DNA of 64,000 bases from Streptomyces canus (GTDB lineage: Bacteria > Actinomycetota > Actinomycetes > Streptomycetales > Streptomycetaceae): the NCBI RefSeq assembly GCF_030815415.1, contig NZ_JAUSWW010000001.1:9486001-9550000 (forward strand). The letters run 5' to 3'. A program made the translations under genes and the position numbers. Every line of letters starts with the position of its first letter. Within the stretch, counting starts at the first letter, position 1. A model generated the notes under the pieces. It searched no databases. It was not told where the DNA came from and saw only the letters and a list, made by a program, of their open reading frames with translations. Positions 7,927-17,234 of the stretch are shown here, piece by piece.

Positions 7927-8707
7927 CCTCGACGAGTGCTGACGGCAGAAGTGTGGCGGCACCCCGGACGGCGGCGGTGTGCGGGGCGGGTACGGGCTGG
8001 ACCGGGTGGCGCAGCCGTGTGGCGAGGGCGTGGGTGATGCCGGCGCGCAGTGCGCCTCCGCCTGCCAGAAGCACACCTCGCTGCAGGGCGTCGAGCGTCT
8101 GCGGAGTGCGGTCCTGTTCCACCATCAGGGTCACCATTTCCGTGACCGCGTCCGCGATCTGCGTGGCCGGGGTTTGGCTGTCGAGGTCGCTGGTGCCGAG
8201 CAGAGTGCGGCGGGCGTCGGTCACGCTGCCGTTGACGAGCAGGACGGCCTCGGTGACGTGGGCGCCGATGTCCACCACGAGCAGAGGCCGGGTCAGATCG
8301 GCACCGGCAGCCGTGGCCACGGCTCGGGCGGACGGGACGGTCAGCACGGTGGGCGGCTCCAGCGTTTCCAGCGCGCTGCGGGCTTCGGTACGGAAGGCGA
8401 CCCCGCCCAGGACGGGCATGGTCAGGACGATCAGACGACGGCCGAAGCGGGGGAGGCGGTGGCGCAGCAACCGGGCGAGCATCCGAGCCGTTGCCGGGGT
8501 GTCGACGATGGTGCCGCGCTGGATGGGGTGGACGTCACCGTCGCCGGGAAACGCCACCGTGGGTACGTCGAGGATGGTGCCGCGCACGGACACCCAGGCG
8601 CGGGTACGGGCGCTGCCGAGGTCGAGGGCGATGCCGGAGCAGGAGCGGTACAACGGCCAGTTCCGGTTCGGGGCAGTCACGCTACGGGGCAGGACTGTCG
8701 GCGTCAC
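7868..8707 (-). CDS. MreB-like bacterial actin (short, divergent)
   Basis: A 279-residue ATPase of the actin/Hsp70 fold. The phosphate-1 loop reads ALDLGSARTRAWV (Asp29), phosphate-2 reads VVDIGAHVTEAVLL (Asp146) and the adenosine loop reads LLAGGGALRAGI (214-223); all three align with MreB. It is about 60 residues shorter than canonical MreB (about 340), and the region between phosphate-1 and phosphate-2 is compressed. GTG 8707 overlaps the stop of the upstream TraR/DksA-like gene as GTGA, so translation was coupled. There are no mreC, mreD or rodA neighbours. It may form a specialised filament or be a decaying paralogue. Confidence 0.75.
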   Translation of the reverse strand: MTPTVLPRSVTAPNRNWPLYRSCSGIALDLGSARTRAWVSVRGTILDVPTVAFPGDGDVHPIQRGTIVDTPATARMLARLLRHRLPRFGRRLIVLTMPVLGGVAFRTEARSALETLEPPTVLTVPSARAVATAAGADLTRPLLVVDIGAHVTEAVLLVNGSVTDARRTLLGTSDLDSQTPATQIADAVTEMVTLMVEQDRTPQTLDALQRGVLLAGGGALRAGITHALATRLRHPVQPVPAPHTAAVRGAATLLPSALVEVSHRRAGRRALPGGALVRR

Positions 8708-9042
8708 AGGCCTGCCTCCCTGACGTGTTGGCAGCGGGCGCAGTAGCGGGCTCGTGTCAGGGCTGCTTCCACGTCGGCGAGGATCATGCGGGCGGCATCG
8801 GCGAGCTTGATGTGGACCTAGCGGTGGGAGGCGGTCTGCCGGTCGAGGCCCGCGTCGGAGCCCGGCGCCGTGGCACCGGCGAGGTGCTGGAGCTGGGCCT
8901 CGCGGAACAGGCGCTGCTCCAGCAGGTGGTCTCGCAGTGCGGTCAGGTCGTCGAGCGGCAGGGTCGTCTCGCGGTCGGCGGTGATCTGACGGTTCACCAA
9001 TTCACCCCTCCTCAGCACACGGCGCAGGAACGTGTGGATCAC
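8704..9042 (-). pseudogene. TraR/DksA-family regulator, broken by a stop codon and loss of half the zinc finger
   Basis: Reading leftward from 9042, LPLDDLTALRDHLLEQRLFREAQLQHLA is the coiled-coil start of the actinobacterial TraR/DksA-like regulators. TAG at 8818-8820 stops it after 74 residues, but the same frame continues with IKLADAARMILADVEAALTRARYCARCQHVREAGL and ends at 8704. Intact members carry a C4 zinc finger; here only the second Cys pair (CARC) remains, so the first pair was deleted as well. The stop overlaps the MreB-like start codon. Both lesions argue for a dead gene. Confidence 0.75.
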
Positions 9043-9115
9043 GTGGCGAGCGATGGCTGGTCATGGTCCGGAGCTGAAATCACCGGCCTGACACCGACCT
9101 GAGGAGGCGGGCGAA

Positions 9116-9784
9116 TTGGCCGCCGTGGTGCTCGTTCACGGCCTGTACCACCGCCCCGAGCACTTCGCCGTGGTCGCAGAACGCCTGCGGAGCTCGGGAA
9201 CCGACGTTGTCGTTCCCGAGCTCCACCGCGGCTCGTTGCGCGCTGACACGACCGCGGTCCAGGCAGTCATCGACTCCTTGCACGAGCCTCCGATCCTGCT
9301 CGGCCACTCCTACGGCGGATCAGTGATCACCGGGGTACGGGGAGCGGGACACTTGATCTATCTGGCGGCCTTCGTGCCGGACGCCGACGAGAGTGCGGCC
9401 GGTCTGGGCGGGGCGTCCCCACAGCTCCAGGACGCGATCAACCTTGAGCCCGACGGCGCGACCAGCCTGGACCCCGACCGGGCTGTCGACACCCTCTACG
9501 GCGACTGTCCCGAACCTCTCGCCGCCTGGGCAGTCGGCCTGCTGCGTGCGCAAGCCCCCGGCTGCGGGCGAGGAGTCCCAGCGCACCAGAGCTGGAAGCA
9601 CACTGACTCCACCTATGTCGTCTGCGCGCAGGACCGGGCCATCGACCCGGGCCTGTAACGGAAGATGGCCACTCGCTGCACCGAGGTGCACGAGTGGCAG
9701 ACAGGCCACTCCCCGTTCATAGGACAGCCCGACCTCATCGTCGAACTCCTGGAGTCGTACACGCGCCGCCGGGCAGGACAGTGA
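9116..9784 (+). pseudogene. Alpha/beta hydrolase interrupted by an in-frame TAA
   Basis: The frame opens at TTG 9116 behind GAGGAGG and shows VVLVHGLYHRP, the nucleophile elbow LLGHSYGGSV and a complete fold up to CAQDRAIDPGL. Then TAA (codon 181) interrupts it; the same frame goes on as RKMATRCTEVHEWQTGHSPFIGQPDLIVELLESYTRR, with the catalytic His in GHSPF, to a stop at 9782-9784. Replacing TAA by CAA restores the usual text, so a single C-to-T change probably inactivated the gene by removing the catalytic histidine. It would otherwise be a 222-residue cytosolic esterase. Confidence 0.8.
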
Positions 9785-10059
9785 TCCCGGCGCTCTGAGG
9801 GCGTCCGCCGGGCCGCCGAGGGGAGTGCGTCCTCCCAGGGCGCATGATCGCCCGCCCGCTGGGCACGATGTCCTTCACCAGCGCGTCGGCGAGGGTGAAG
9901 GCAGCCGGTGCGGGCCAGATTCCGCAGCGGACGCGCAGCACACGGAGGTGTCATGAATCGTCAGGCCCGGGTTCGCGTCCGTGTCAGCCGTCGGCCCAGC
10001 GCGCCGCGGAACATCGAGATCGACCGCCGGACGCCTTCGGGGCGCATCCTTCCCTACTG
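9785..10059. other. Intergenic, no gene recognised
   Basis: No reading frame here has protein-like composition, and no promoter or repeat stood out before the bidirectional hairpin that begins at 10060. Confidence 0.5.
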
Positions 10060-10126
10060 AGCACAAACGGCTGCGGCACAGCCGCCGTTGGCCTTCGGGC
10101 CCGGCGCTGTGCCGCAGTCTTGTGCT
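10060..10126. terminator. Long bidirectional hairpin downstream of the cellulase
   Basis: AGCACAA...GGCTGCGGCACAGC on the left pairs with GCTGTGCCGCAG..TTGTGCT on the right. It sits about 40 bases beyond the stop codon of the leftward cellulase gene and faces the end of the broken hydrolase gene, so it can serve both strands. Confidence 0.75.
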
Positions 10127-10167
10127 GTAGGCGGGGCCGGGTCCCGCACCCCGTCGGTCAGCCGCGG

Positions 10168-12312
10168 TCAGTCGCAGGGGCTTGCGTTCAGGGCGAAGGC
10201 GGCAGGGGAGGGGTTGGTCCCGCTGAGGGATCCCTGGACGCCGAAACTCGCTGTCGCGCCCGGTGCGATCGCTCGGTTCCAGTCGACGTTGCGGGCCACG
10301 ACGGCGGCCCCGCTCTGGGTGACGGTCGCGTTCCAGGCGCTGGTCACACGCTGGCTGCCCGGGTAGCTCCAGGTCAACTGCCATCCGCTGACGGCGGATT
10401 GGCCCGTGTTCTTGACGGTCAGGGTCGCCGTGAAGCCGTCGCTCCAGGCGTTGTCCACCTTGTACGTCACCGCGCAGGCCGCGGCAGGCTGCTCACCGCC
10501 GGTGGACGTCCGCTCGGCGGCGTAGGCGGTGAGCCAGGCCAGCGGAGCGTTCCAGTTGACGGCCACTTCATTGGTCGAGTACGAACCGATGTCGTCGACA
10601 TAACAAGCGGCGGGCGCGCAACCGGCCAGCTTCTCCTGCGCCACCGGGTCCTGGAGGTCGTCGTTGGGACCACCCGCGAGTGAACCCGCCGGAGGGTTGG
10701 GCAGCGAGGCGTCCGACTGGTGCGCCCAGAAGCGGTGGTGCTGGTTGCGGGAGTCCTTCTCGCCGTAGCCGGTGACGTAGGACTGGCCGATGGCGTTACG
10801 GCCGAGCAGGTAGTCCATCGTCTCCAATGCGCCGGCGCGGTAGCGCCCGTTGCCGGTCAGCTCCCCGGCGACGGCCATGACGATCGCGTTGCCGGCGACC
10901 TCGCCGTTGGAGCCCCAGAAATATCCGTCCGCCGGGATGGGCACGGCGTAACCTTGCGCGGCCATCCTGGACAGATGGCCGTCGGCGGCCGACGTCACCG
11001 AGGTGCGGATGCGCGCCAGGTCGGAGGCGGGCAGTCCGTTGGGGACCGTGGCCAGGGTGAGCCGGCCCAGGGCCGCCGTGTCGGCCCAGCCGAAGCCGTA
11101 CGAGGTGAAGGCGTCGGCGGAGGTGTGCCAGGACGAGGACGTCACGGCGTCCCGGTAGGCGCTCTCGCCGGTCGTCGCGTACAGCTCGGCGGCCGCCCAG
11201 TAGAACTCGTCCGTGACCCGGGCGTCGCCGTAGGCCCCGCCGCCGGTGCTGTCGGAATCCGGCGCGTACATCGCGGGGTTGGCCTGGGCCGCCGTCCAGG
11301 CCCGGCGGGCGGCCGCCAGACAGCGGTCGGCGTAGGCCGCGTCGTACGGGCGGAAGACCCGGGCGCACTGGGCGGCGCTCGCCGCGAGGTTGAGGGTCGC
11401 CGCGGTGGACGGGCGGTGCAGCTCGCGCTGTTGGGCGTCCTGCTCCGGGCGGGTCGGGATGCCGGTCCAGTTGGCGTCGTGGATCTTGTGGAAGGCCATG
11501 CCCGAGTACGGCTTGCCCACGGGTACCTGCATCCGCATCAGGAAGTCCAGCTCCCAGCGTGCCTCGTCCAGGACGTCCGGGGTGCCGTTGCCGCGCTCGG
11601 GCACGCGCAGTGTCGAGTCGCCCAGGGCGGCGTCCTTGCCCGCACGCTTGGCCCGCTCGAAGGAGTTGACGACCAGCCAGGCGGAAATGCCGCCGTTGAC
11701 CACGTACTTGCCGTGGTCGCCGGCGTCGTACCAGCCGCCTCTGACGTCCTGGGTGTAGTCGCAGACCCCGGACTGGCAGGGGACGGAGGTGTCGCCCTTG
11801 TTGGGCGCGACGCCGAGGTGTCCGGCCAGGTGGGCATAGGCGGAGCCCACCAGAGAGGCGTCGACGGCGATGCCGCTGCGCTGGTGGTAGAAGAACGCCA
11901 TCGAGTCGGAGCGCAGCCCGTCGTAGAGGTTCGCGCGGATGTCGAACGGGTCGCTGTTGCTGCCGTCCACCGTCAGGACGTAGCCCGAGCCCGTGTCCTG
12001 ATACGAGGAGAAGTCGGCCACCTGGACGGACTGGCCGGAGGGCGTGTCCGCGCCGCGCGGGGTCGTGGAGCCGGACGAGACCACGGTTCCGGAGGCGTTG
12101 CGCAGCTGCCAGGTGAGCGACTGCGTGGACGTGGTGACGACAGTGGCGCGCTTGGGGCCGTCGGGCAGGTAGCCGACCTGGTTGACGCGCACGGCACTGG
12201 TCGCCGCGGCGGCGGTGGGGGCGGTCAGCAGGCCGCCGAGGACGAGTGAGCTCGTCAGCAGGGCGACTGCGAGGGGCCTGCTGTGGTGACGTAACGAGGT
12301 GAAGGCATGCAT
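10168..12312 (-). CDS. Secreted GH9 endoglucanase with CelD_N and C-terminal CBM2
   Basis: A 714-residue exported cellulase. Signal peptide about 1-37 (ALLTSSLVLGGLLTAPTAAAA); Ig-like CelD_N domain about 38-122 (VRVNQVGYLPDGPKRATVV); GH9 catalytic barrel about 128-600, with the nucleophile-water Asp motif GGWYDAGDHGKYV (Asp196/Asp199), the His motif NQHHRFWAH (523-531) and the acid motif YSTNEVAVNWNAPLAWLTAY (Glu582); and a CBM2 cellulose-binding domain about 613-713 with its paired Cys and surface Trp residues. ATG follows AGGAG. A perfect CebR box sits 32 bases upstream, so cellobiose-type induction is expected. Confidence 0.92.
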   Translation of the reverse strand: MHAFTSLRHHSRPLAVALLTSSLVLGGLLTAPTAAAATSAVRVNQVGYLPDGPKRATVVTTSTQSLTWQLRNASGTVVSSGSTTPRGADTPSGQSVQVADFSSYQDTGSGYVLTVDGSNSDPFDIRANLYDGLRSDSMAFFYHQRSGIAVDASLVGSAYAHLAGHLGVAPNKGDTSVPCQSGVCDYTQDVRGGWYDAGDHGKYVVNGGISAWLVVNSFERAKRAGKDAALGDSTLRVPERGNGTPDVLDEARWELDFLMRMQVPVGKPYSGMAFHKIHDANWTGIPTRPEQDAQQRELHRPSTAATLNLAASAAQCARVFRPYDAAYADRCLAAARRAWTAAQANPAMYAPDSDSTGGGAYGDARVTDEFYWAAAELYATTGESAYRDAVTSSSWHTSADAFTSYGFGWADTAALGRLTLATVPNGLPASDLARIRTSVTSAADGHLSRMAAQGYAVPIPADGYFWGSNGEVAGNAIVMAVAGELTGNGRYRAGALETMDYLLGRNAIGQSYVTGYGEKDSRNQHHRFWAHQSDASLPNPPAGSLAGGPNDDLQDPVAQEKLAGCAPAACYVDDIGSYSTNEVAVNWNAPLAWLTAYAAERTSTGGEQPAAACAVTYKVDNAWSDGFTATLTVKNTGQSAVSGWQLTWSYPGSQRVTSAWNATVTQSGAAVVARNVDWNRAIAPGATASFGVQGSLSGTNPSPAAFALNASPCD

Positions 12313-12343
12313 GAGCGGCTCCTGGTGGGGTGTTTGCGGGGGT

Positions 12344-12357
12344 TGGGAGCGCTCCCA
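12344..12357. promoter_or_regulatory. CebR operator (cellulose-utilisation box)
   Basis: TGGGAGCGCTCCCA is a perfect 14-bp palindrome and matches the consensus of the LacI-family repressor CebR, which is released by cello-oligosaccharides in Streptomyces. It lies 32 bases upstream of the GH9 start codon, a position that would block the promoter. Confidence 0.9.
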
Positions 12358-12421
12358 TCACGAGCCTGTCATGCACACGATGACCCGTCAATTGGTGTGC
12401 ACGGGGGGAAACATGGGACGT

Positions 12422-12446
12422 CCCGCCCCGCGCTCGGCGGGGCGGG
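12422..12446 (-). terminator. Hairpin terminator after the PI-PLC-like gene
   Basis: CCCGCCCCG (12422-12430) pairs with CGGGGCGGG (12438-12446), directly after the stop codon of the leftward gene at 12453. Confidence 0.75.
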
Positions 12447-12452
12447 TGTCGG

Positions 12453-13811
12453 TCACTGGCCTGGCGTGAGGATGTAGGTGTTGAGGGTTCTGACCGTGCT
12501 GAGCGGGGTGGGGGAGCCCAGCTCGTAGCGGTCCACGGCCAGGTAGGTGGGCTTCTTGCGGGCGGCGGGTGTGCAGAAGTTCTGGGCGCGGTTGAGGAGT
12601 TTGCCGTTGTCGGTCGTGGCGGTGGCGGTGACGGTGTAGTCGCGGAAGTGGTTCATGACAAACAGGGGATGGAAGGCGGACGAGTCGGTGGTCAGTGGTC
12701 TGCCGGTGCCCCAGCGGCTGTAGCAGGACCAGTCGGAGGTGCCGATCCCGCCGCCCATGGACCAGTAGTTCTCCACGGTCCATTCACGCTGGTACATCAC
12801 TCCGAAGCTGTCCCGGCTGGTCCAGCCGTTCGCGCTGTCGCTGGCGCGGGTGCGGTCGCTGAAGATCAGCAACTGCTTGCCGCGGGCGGCCAGGTCGGCC
12901 ACGGTCGGCCAGCCGTGGGTGGTCACGCCCTCCTGGTCGGGCCGGTACAGCACGTCGTACAGCCCCTCGACCGAGGCGAGCGAGGACTTCAGTACGTCGG
13001 AGGAGGCGTAGTCCTCCAGGAACACGGTGACGAACTGGCCCGGGTTCGCCTTGAGGAAGTCGACCATGCGCTTGAGGTCGGTGGCGAGCGGGACGGGGCT
13101 GCTGACGCCGTCGCAACTGTTGTGGCACAGCACGGCCTGGCCCGAGACGGTGTAGTCGTCCAGCATGAAGCCGCGTACGCCGTCGCTCAGTTGTTGGCTG
13201 ATGCCGTAGTTCTGGTTGGGGAACAGGTTGACCGGGAACGAGGCGAAGTTACCGTCGGCGCTGTTGGCGAAGGCGTTGTGCGAGGTCAGGAAGGTGACCT
13301 GGTCCAGGGTGCGGGTGTCCGCCGACGCGGGCGTGGTGGCGTAGGCGGTCGGGGTCAGGTGCCAGCGGGCCAGGTCGCCCGACGATCCGAGCTGTATGGC
13401 GGCCGAGTCGGAGGACGAGGTGGTGAGGTACTGCGAGGTGCCGGGGACGGAGACGGTGTACGTACTGTCCGCGGCCGTGGTGATCGTCCATGTGGTGCCG
13501 TCCGCGCCACAGGCCGTCGTCACCGCTGAGGTGCCGTTGCCGCCGAGGCAGGTGTCGGACTCGTCGGCGTTCCGCAGCCGGTAGCCGCCGCTGACCGGGA
13601 CCGGGGTCCACTGCTGGTGGCCCTCGGTCCCCTTGGGATTGTGCGCGACGACGGTACCGCCGCTGTCGGTCGCGTTCAGGCCGGTCGCGTAATTCTGGAG
13701 GTAGACCGAGGCGGTGGGGACGGCTGCCGCGGCCTGACCAGGGGACAGCACGGGCAGGGTGAGGGCGAGCGCGGCGGTGCCGCACAGGGCGCGCAGGGGG
13801 CGCATGTGCAC
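12453..13811 (-). CDS. Secreted PI-PLC-like phosphodiesterase with N-terminal lectin-like region
   Basis: About 452 residues from GTG 13811, which has AAAGGA six bases upstream; ATG 13805 is an alternative. A Sec signal (LCGTAALALTLPVLSPGQAAAA) is followed by a ricin-like/beta-trefoil stretch (VYLQNYATGLNATDSGG...QQWTPVPVSGGYRLRNADESDTCLGG). The second half is a PI-PLC X-type TIM barrel: FLTSHNAFANS supplies the first catalytic His, GFMLDDY and LCHNSC follow with the second His, then MVDFLKANPGQFVTVFLEDY. It should cleave a phosphoinositide or related phosphodiester outside the cell. Its terminator separates it from the cellulase. Confidence 0.78.
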   Translation of the reverse strand: MHMRPLRALCGTAALALTLPVLSPGQAAAAVPTASVYLQNYATGLNATDSGGTVVAHNPKGTEGHQQWTPVPVSGGYRLRNADESDTCLGGNGTSAVTTACGADGTTWTITTAADSTYTVSVPGTSQYLTTSSSDSAAIQLGSSGDLARWHLTPTAYATTPASADTRTLDQVTFLTSHNAFANSADGNFASFPVNLFPNQNYGISQQLSDGVRGFMLDDYTVSGQAVLCHNSCDGVSSPVPLATDLKRMVDFLKANPGQFVTVFLEDYASSDVLKSSLASVEGLYDVLYRPDQEGVTTHGWPTVADLAARGKQLLIFSDRTRASDSANGWTSRDSFGVMYQREWTVENYWSMGGGIGTSDWSCYSRWGTGRPLTTDSSAFHPLFVMNHFRDYTVTATATTDNGKLLNRAQNFCTPAARKKPTYLAVDRYELGSPTPLSTVRTLNTYILTPGQ

Positions 13812-13956
13812 GGTGGTTCCTTTCACTCCGGCACTGCGGGTGTTGTGGCAGAGACATGACATATCCGAAGGGGTAGGTGCGGTGCCAGGCCTGACACATG
13901 AACTGTTGCGTCCTGCCCGGGATATGACGTTCCATCAGAGAGCGAACCGTGGCTCG

Positions 13957-14454
13957 TCAGCTCTCCTCGTCGTCGGTGAGCAGGAACGCGGGCCGGGTGT
14001 GGTCCCAACCCGGCACCTCCAGCGCGTTGAGCGCTGAGACGATGCGCTTTTCCTCATAGGTGAAGTGCGTTTCGACGAGCGCGGCGAGGCTGTCCAACTC
14101 GCGCCGGAATTCAGTGGGGTCGGACTCCCGGTCCAGTGCGCCGACGAGCCGCTCGAGCCGTTGCAAGGAGTCGTCCACCAGCCGGTGGTCGCGCCGCAAC
14201 TCCTCGAGCACGGGGCTCAGTTGGGGGAACTGTGCGGCGATCTCGGTGAAGGCGAAGTCGTTCTCGCCGTTGTGGTGCCGGTCCAGTGCCGAGCAGAAGG
14301 TCAGGCAGTGGGTCCGCAACTCGCGGACTCGGGTGCCGCCGGAGAGATAGGAATCGACGTCCTGACGCAGTGCTGCGAGCTCCTCGCGGAGCCAGAGGTG
14401 TACTTCGATCAACTGGTTGCCGAAGGCTGTCAGGCGCCCGTGTGATGTGGTCAA
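13957..14454 (-). CDS. Hemerythrin (HHE) domain protein
   Basis: A four-helix-bundle protein with the iron ligands of the HHE family in order: IEVHLWLREEL, HCLTFCSALDRHHNGEND, LRRDHRLVDD and LVETHFTYEEKRI. It probably binds a di-iron centre and O2 or NO, or simply acts as a regulator-like sensor; it is cytosolic and about 165 residues long. The start is uncertain: TTG 14454 gives the family-typical N-terminus TTSHGRLTAFGNQLIEVH, whereas a frame open to 14526 adds an arginine-rich extension. No clear ribosome site supports either. It stands alone and diverges from the M4 protease. Confidence 0.78.
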   Translation of the reverse strand: MTTSHGRLTAFGNQLIEVHLWLREELAALRQDVDSYLSGGTRVRELRTHCLTFCSALDRHHNGENDFAFTEIAAQFPQLSPVLEELRRDHRLVDDSLQRLERLVGALDRESDPTEFRRELDSLAALVETHFTYEEKRIVSALNALEVPGWDHTRPAFLLTDDEES

Positions 14455-14944
14455 GGCAGTTCCGTGGCTTCGACGCCTCCATGCCCTCGACGGTCTCTTC
14501 GCCGGGTGCACGCGACGTTGATCCAAGGTCCTACCAACGGCGCAAACGATCTGTCAATCGCGGCAACGTGAGACGGGCGCCGGCCTGGGGGCTCAGAGGG
14601 CGATGCGGTCTCTGACCGCCGGGAACCCGAGCGTCTTCGGCTGCACCGTGCCCGTGTCCGAGGGTGAGGCCGAAAACCGGCGCCGTCTGTGCTGATTTGC
14701 CTGATCGTCATGGTCAATTCCAGCCGTTGCTTTGGCATTCCCATGACAAAACTGTGCACGCAGTGCCACCCTTCTGCGGAAGTTCACCGTTCCTTGACCG
14801 AATCACCACGCGGAGCACCGCTCAACCACACCCCCCGCCTCCTTCCACCCGCCTGCCGTGCAGCGCTCCGGACCGGCGTACCCCGCCGCTCCGTCTCGTC
14901 CGCGGCCCCATCCCGGGCCGGCCGTCGTTTCGAAGGAGAACTCG
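14455..14944. other. Divergent intergenic region, hemerythrin / M4 protease
   Basis: About 490 bases without a gene-like frame. A TTGACC hexamer near 14794 could serve the protease promoter, but no matching -10 box or regulator palindrome stands out. Confidence 0.4.
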
Positions 14945-17212
14945 TTGCCCCTGCGACACCGCGCTCTTGTACGGCGCAGACGCGCCACCGCCCTCGCCCT
15001 CACGGCCGTAGGGTCCCTGCTCGCCCTGTCCGCCCCCGACGTCGCCGCCGCGGCCCCGGCGGACCCGGGCCCCACGCAGATCACCGCCACCCCCCGGGCC
15101 GGCGCCGCCCAGCCTTCCCTGACCCCCGCCCGCCGCACCGCCCTGATCAAGAGCGCCCGGTCCGCGGCGGCCGGCACGGCGCGGCACATCGGCCTCGGCG
15201 CCAAGGAGAAGCTCGTCGTCAAGGACGTCATCAAGGACGCCGACGGCACCCTGCACACCCGCTACGAGCGCACCTACGCCGGATTGCCCGTCCTCGGCGG
15301 CGACCTGGTCGTCCACGACAAGAGCGGTCGTACGACCGTCACCAGGGCGAACGCGGCCCGCCTCCAGGTGCCTTCGCTCAGCCCGAAGATCACGGCCGCC
15401 GGCGCCGCCGCCAAGGCCCTCACCGTCTCGAAGAACGCCGACGTCAAGGGTTCCGAGACGGAGCAGACGCCCCGCCTGGTGGTCTGGGCCGGCAGCGGAA
15501 AGCCCGTGCTGGCCTGGGAAACCGTCGTCGAGGGCGTCCAGGAGGACGGCACCCCCAGCGAACTCCAGATCGTCAGCGACGCCGCCACCGGCAAGCAGCT
15601 CCAGGCCGCCGAGCAGGTGCACACCGGCTCCGGCACGGGCCAGTACGCCGGCGAAGTCCCGCTGGGCAGCACCCTGTCCGGGTCGACGTACCAGCTCGTC
15701 GACCCCGACCGCGCCGGACAGAAGACGTACGACCTCAACCAGGGCACCTCGGGCACCGGCACCCTGTTCACGGACGACAACGATGTCTGGGGTGACGGCC
15801 AGCCGTCCAACCGCCAGACCGCCGGTGTCGACGTGGCCTTCGGCGCCGCGGCCACCTGGGACTACTTCAAGGACAACTACGGCCGCAACGGCATCCGCAA
15901 CGACGGTGTCGCCGCCTACAGCCGCGCCCACTACGGCAACAACTACGTCAACGCCTTCTGGCAGGACTCCTGCTTCTGCATGACGTACGGCGACGGCTCG
16001 GGCAACACCCACCCGCTGACCGCGCTCGACGTGGCCGCCCACGAGATGAGCCACGGGGTCACCGCCGCCACCGCGGGCCTGGTCTACTCGGGCGAGTCCG
16101 GCGGCCTCAACGAGGCGACCTCCGACATCTTCGCCGCCGCCGTCGAGTTCTCCGAGAACCTGCCGGCCGACCCCGCCGACTACCTCGTCGGCGAGAAGAT
16201 CGACATCAACGGTGACGGCACCCCGCTGCGCTACATGGACAAGCCCTCCAAGGATGGTGACTCCCGCGACAACTGGAGCCCCACCCTGGGCGGCATCGAC
16301 GTCCACTACTCCTCCGGTCCCGCCAACCACTTCTTCTACCTGCTCTCCGAGGGCAGCGGCGCCAAGACCGTCAATGGCGTGGACTACGACAGCCCGACGT
16401 ACGACGGCCTGCCTGTCACCGGCATCGGCGTCCAGAACGCCGCCGCCATCTGGTACCGCGCGCTCACGACGTACATGACCTCGACGACCGACTACGCCGG
16501 CGCCCGCACCGCCACCCTGTCGGCCACCGCCGACCTGTTCGGCGCCTACAGCCCCACCTACCTCGCCGTCGCCGACGCCTGGGCCGCGACGAACGTCGGC
16601 AACCGCGTCGCCCTCGGCGTCAATCTCGCCCCGACCGCCGACCAGATCAGCGGTGTCAACCAGACCGTCAACCTCCAACTGGACGCCTACACCACCAACA
16701 CCGGCGCCTCCCTGACCTACGAGGCCTCCGGCCTGCCCGACGGCCTCAGCATCAGCCCGAACGGCCTGATCAGCGGCACACCCACCGCCCTCGGCACCAG
16801 CGACGTCACGATCACCGTGACCGACAGCACCGGGGCGACCGCCTCGGACACCTTCACCTGGCAGATCGCCTACGTCTACGCCAACGCCACCCGCGTGGAC
16901 ATCCCCGACAACGGCGCCGCCGTCGAGTCGCCGGTGACCATCACGGGCCGCGACGGCAACGCGTCCGCGACCACCACGGTCTACGTCAACATCGTCCACA
17001 CCTACCGCGGTGACCTCACCGTCGACCTCGTCGGCCCGAACGGCACCGTCTACTCCCTGCTCAACCGCACGGGCGGCTCCGCCGACAACGTCGACCAGAC
17101 CTTCACGGTCGACGCCTCCACACAACCGCTCAACGGCACCTGGACACTGCGCGTGCAGGACCGGGCGTCCATCGACGTCGGGTACATCGCACGCTGGCAG
17201 CTGACCCCCTGA
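14945..17212 (+). CDS. Secreted M4 (thermolysin-type) metalloprotease with Ig and P domains
   Basis: A 755-residue secreted protease. TTG 14945 is taken as start because AAGGAGA lies just upstream and it gives a clean signal peptide (RRRRATALALTAVGSLLALSAPDVAAAA). An FTP/PepSY propeptide (about 45-215) precedes the M4 domain (about 220-555): zinc and catalytic motif HEMSH (His366, Glu367, His370), third ligand in GGLNEATSD (Glu390), and the GPANHFFYLLSEG helix. A putative Ig domain (LAPTADQISGVNQTVNLQL..., about 560-640) and a proprotein-convertase P domain (about 645-755) complete it. It hydrolyses extracellular protein before hydrophobic residues. A terminator follows. Confidence 0.93.
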   Translation: MPLRHRALVRRRRATALALTAVGSLLALSAPDVAAAAPADPGPTQITATPRAGAAQPSLTPARRTALIKSARSAAAGTARHIGLGAKEKLVVKDVIKDADGTLHTRYERTYAGLPVLGGDLVVHDKSGRTTVTRANAARLQVPSLSPKITAAGAAAKALTVSKNADVKGSETEQTPRLVVWAGSGKPVLAWETVVEGVQEDGTPSELQIVSDAATGKQLQAAEQVHTGSGTGQYAGEVPLGSTLSGSTYQLVDPDRAGQKTYDLNQGTSGTGTLFTDDNDVWGDGQPSNRQTAGVDVAFGAAATWDYFKDNYGRNGIRNDGVAAYSRAHYGNNYVNAFWQDSCFCMTYGDGSGNTHPLTALDVAAHEMSHGVTAATAGLVYSGESGGLNEATSDIFAAAVEFSENLPADPADYLVGEKIDINGDGTPLRYMDKPSKDGDSRDNWSPTLGGIDVHYSSGPANHFFYLLSEGSGAKTVNGVDYDSPTYDGLPVTGIGVQNAAAIWYRALTTYMTSTTDYAGARTATLSATADLFGAYSPTYLAVADAWAATNVGNRVALGVNLAPTADQISGVNQTVNLQLDAYTTNTGASLTYEASGLPDGLSISPNGLISGTPTALGTSDVTITVTDSTGATASDTFTWQIAYVYANATRVDIPDNGAAVESPVTITGRDGNASATTTVYVNIVHTYRGDLTVDLVGPNGTVYSLLNRTGGSADNVDQTFTVDASTQPLNGTWTLRVQDRASIDVGYIARWQLTP

Positions 17213-17234
17213 CCCCCTGACCCACACCAGCAGC

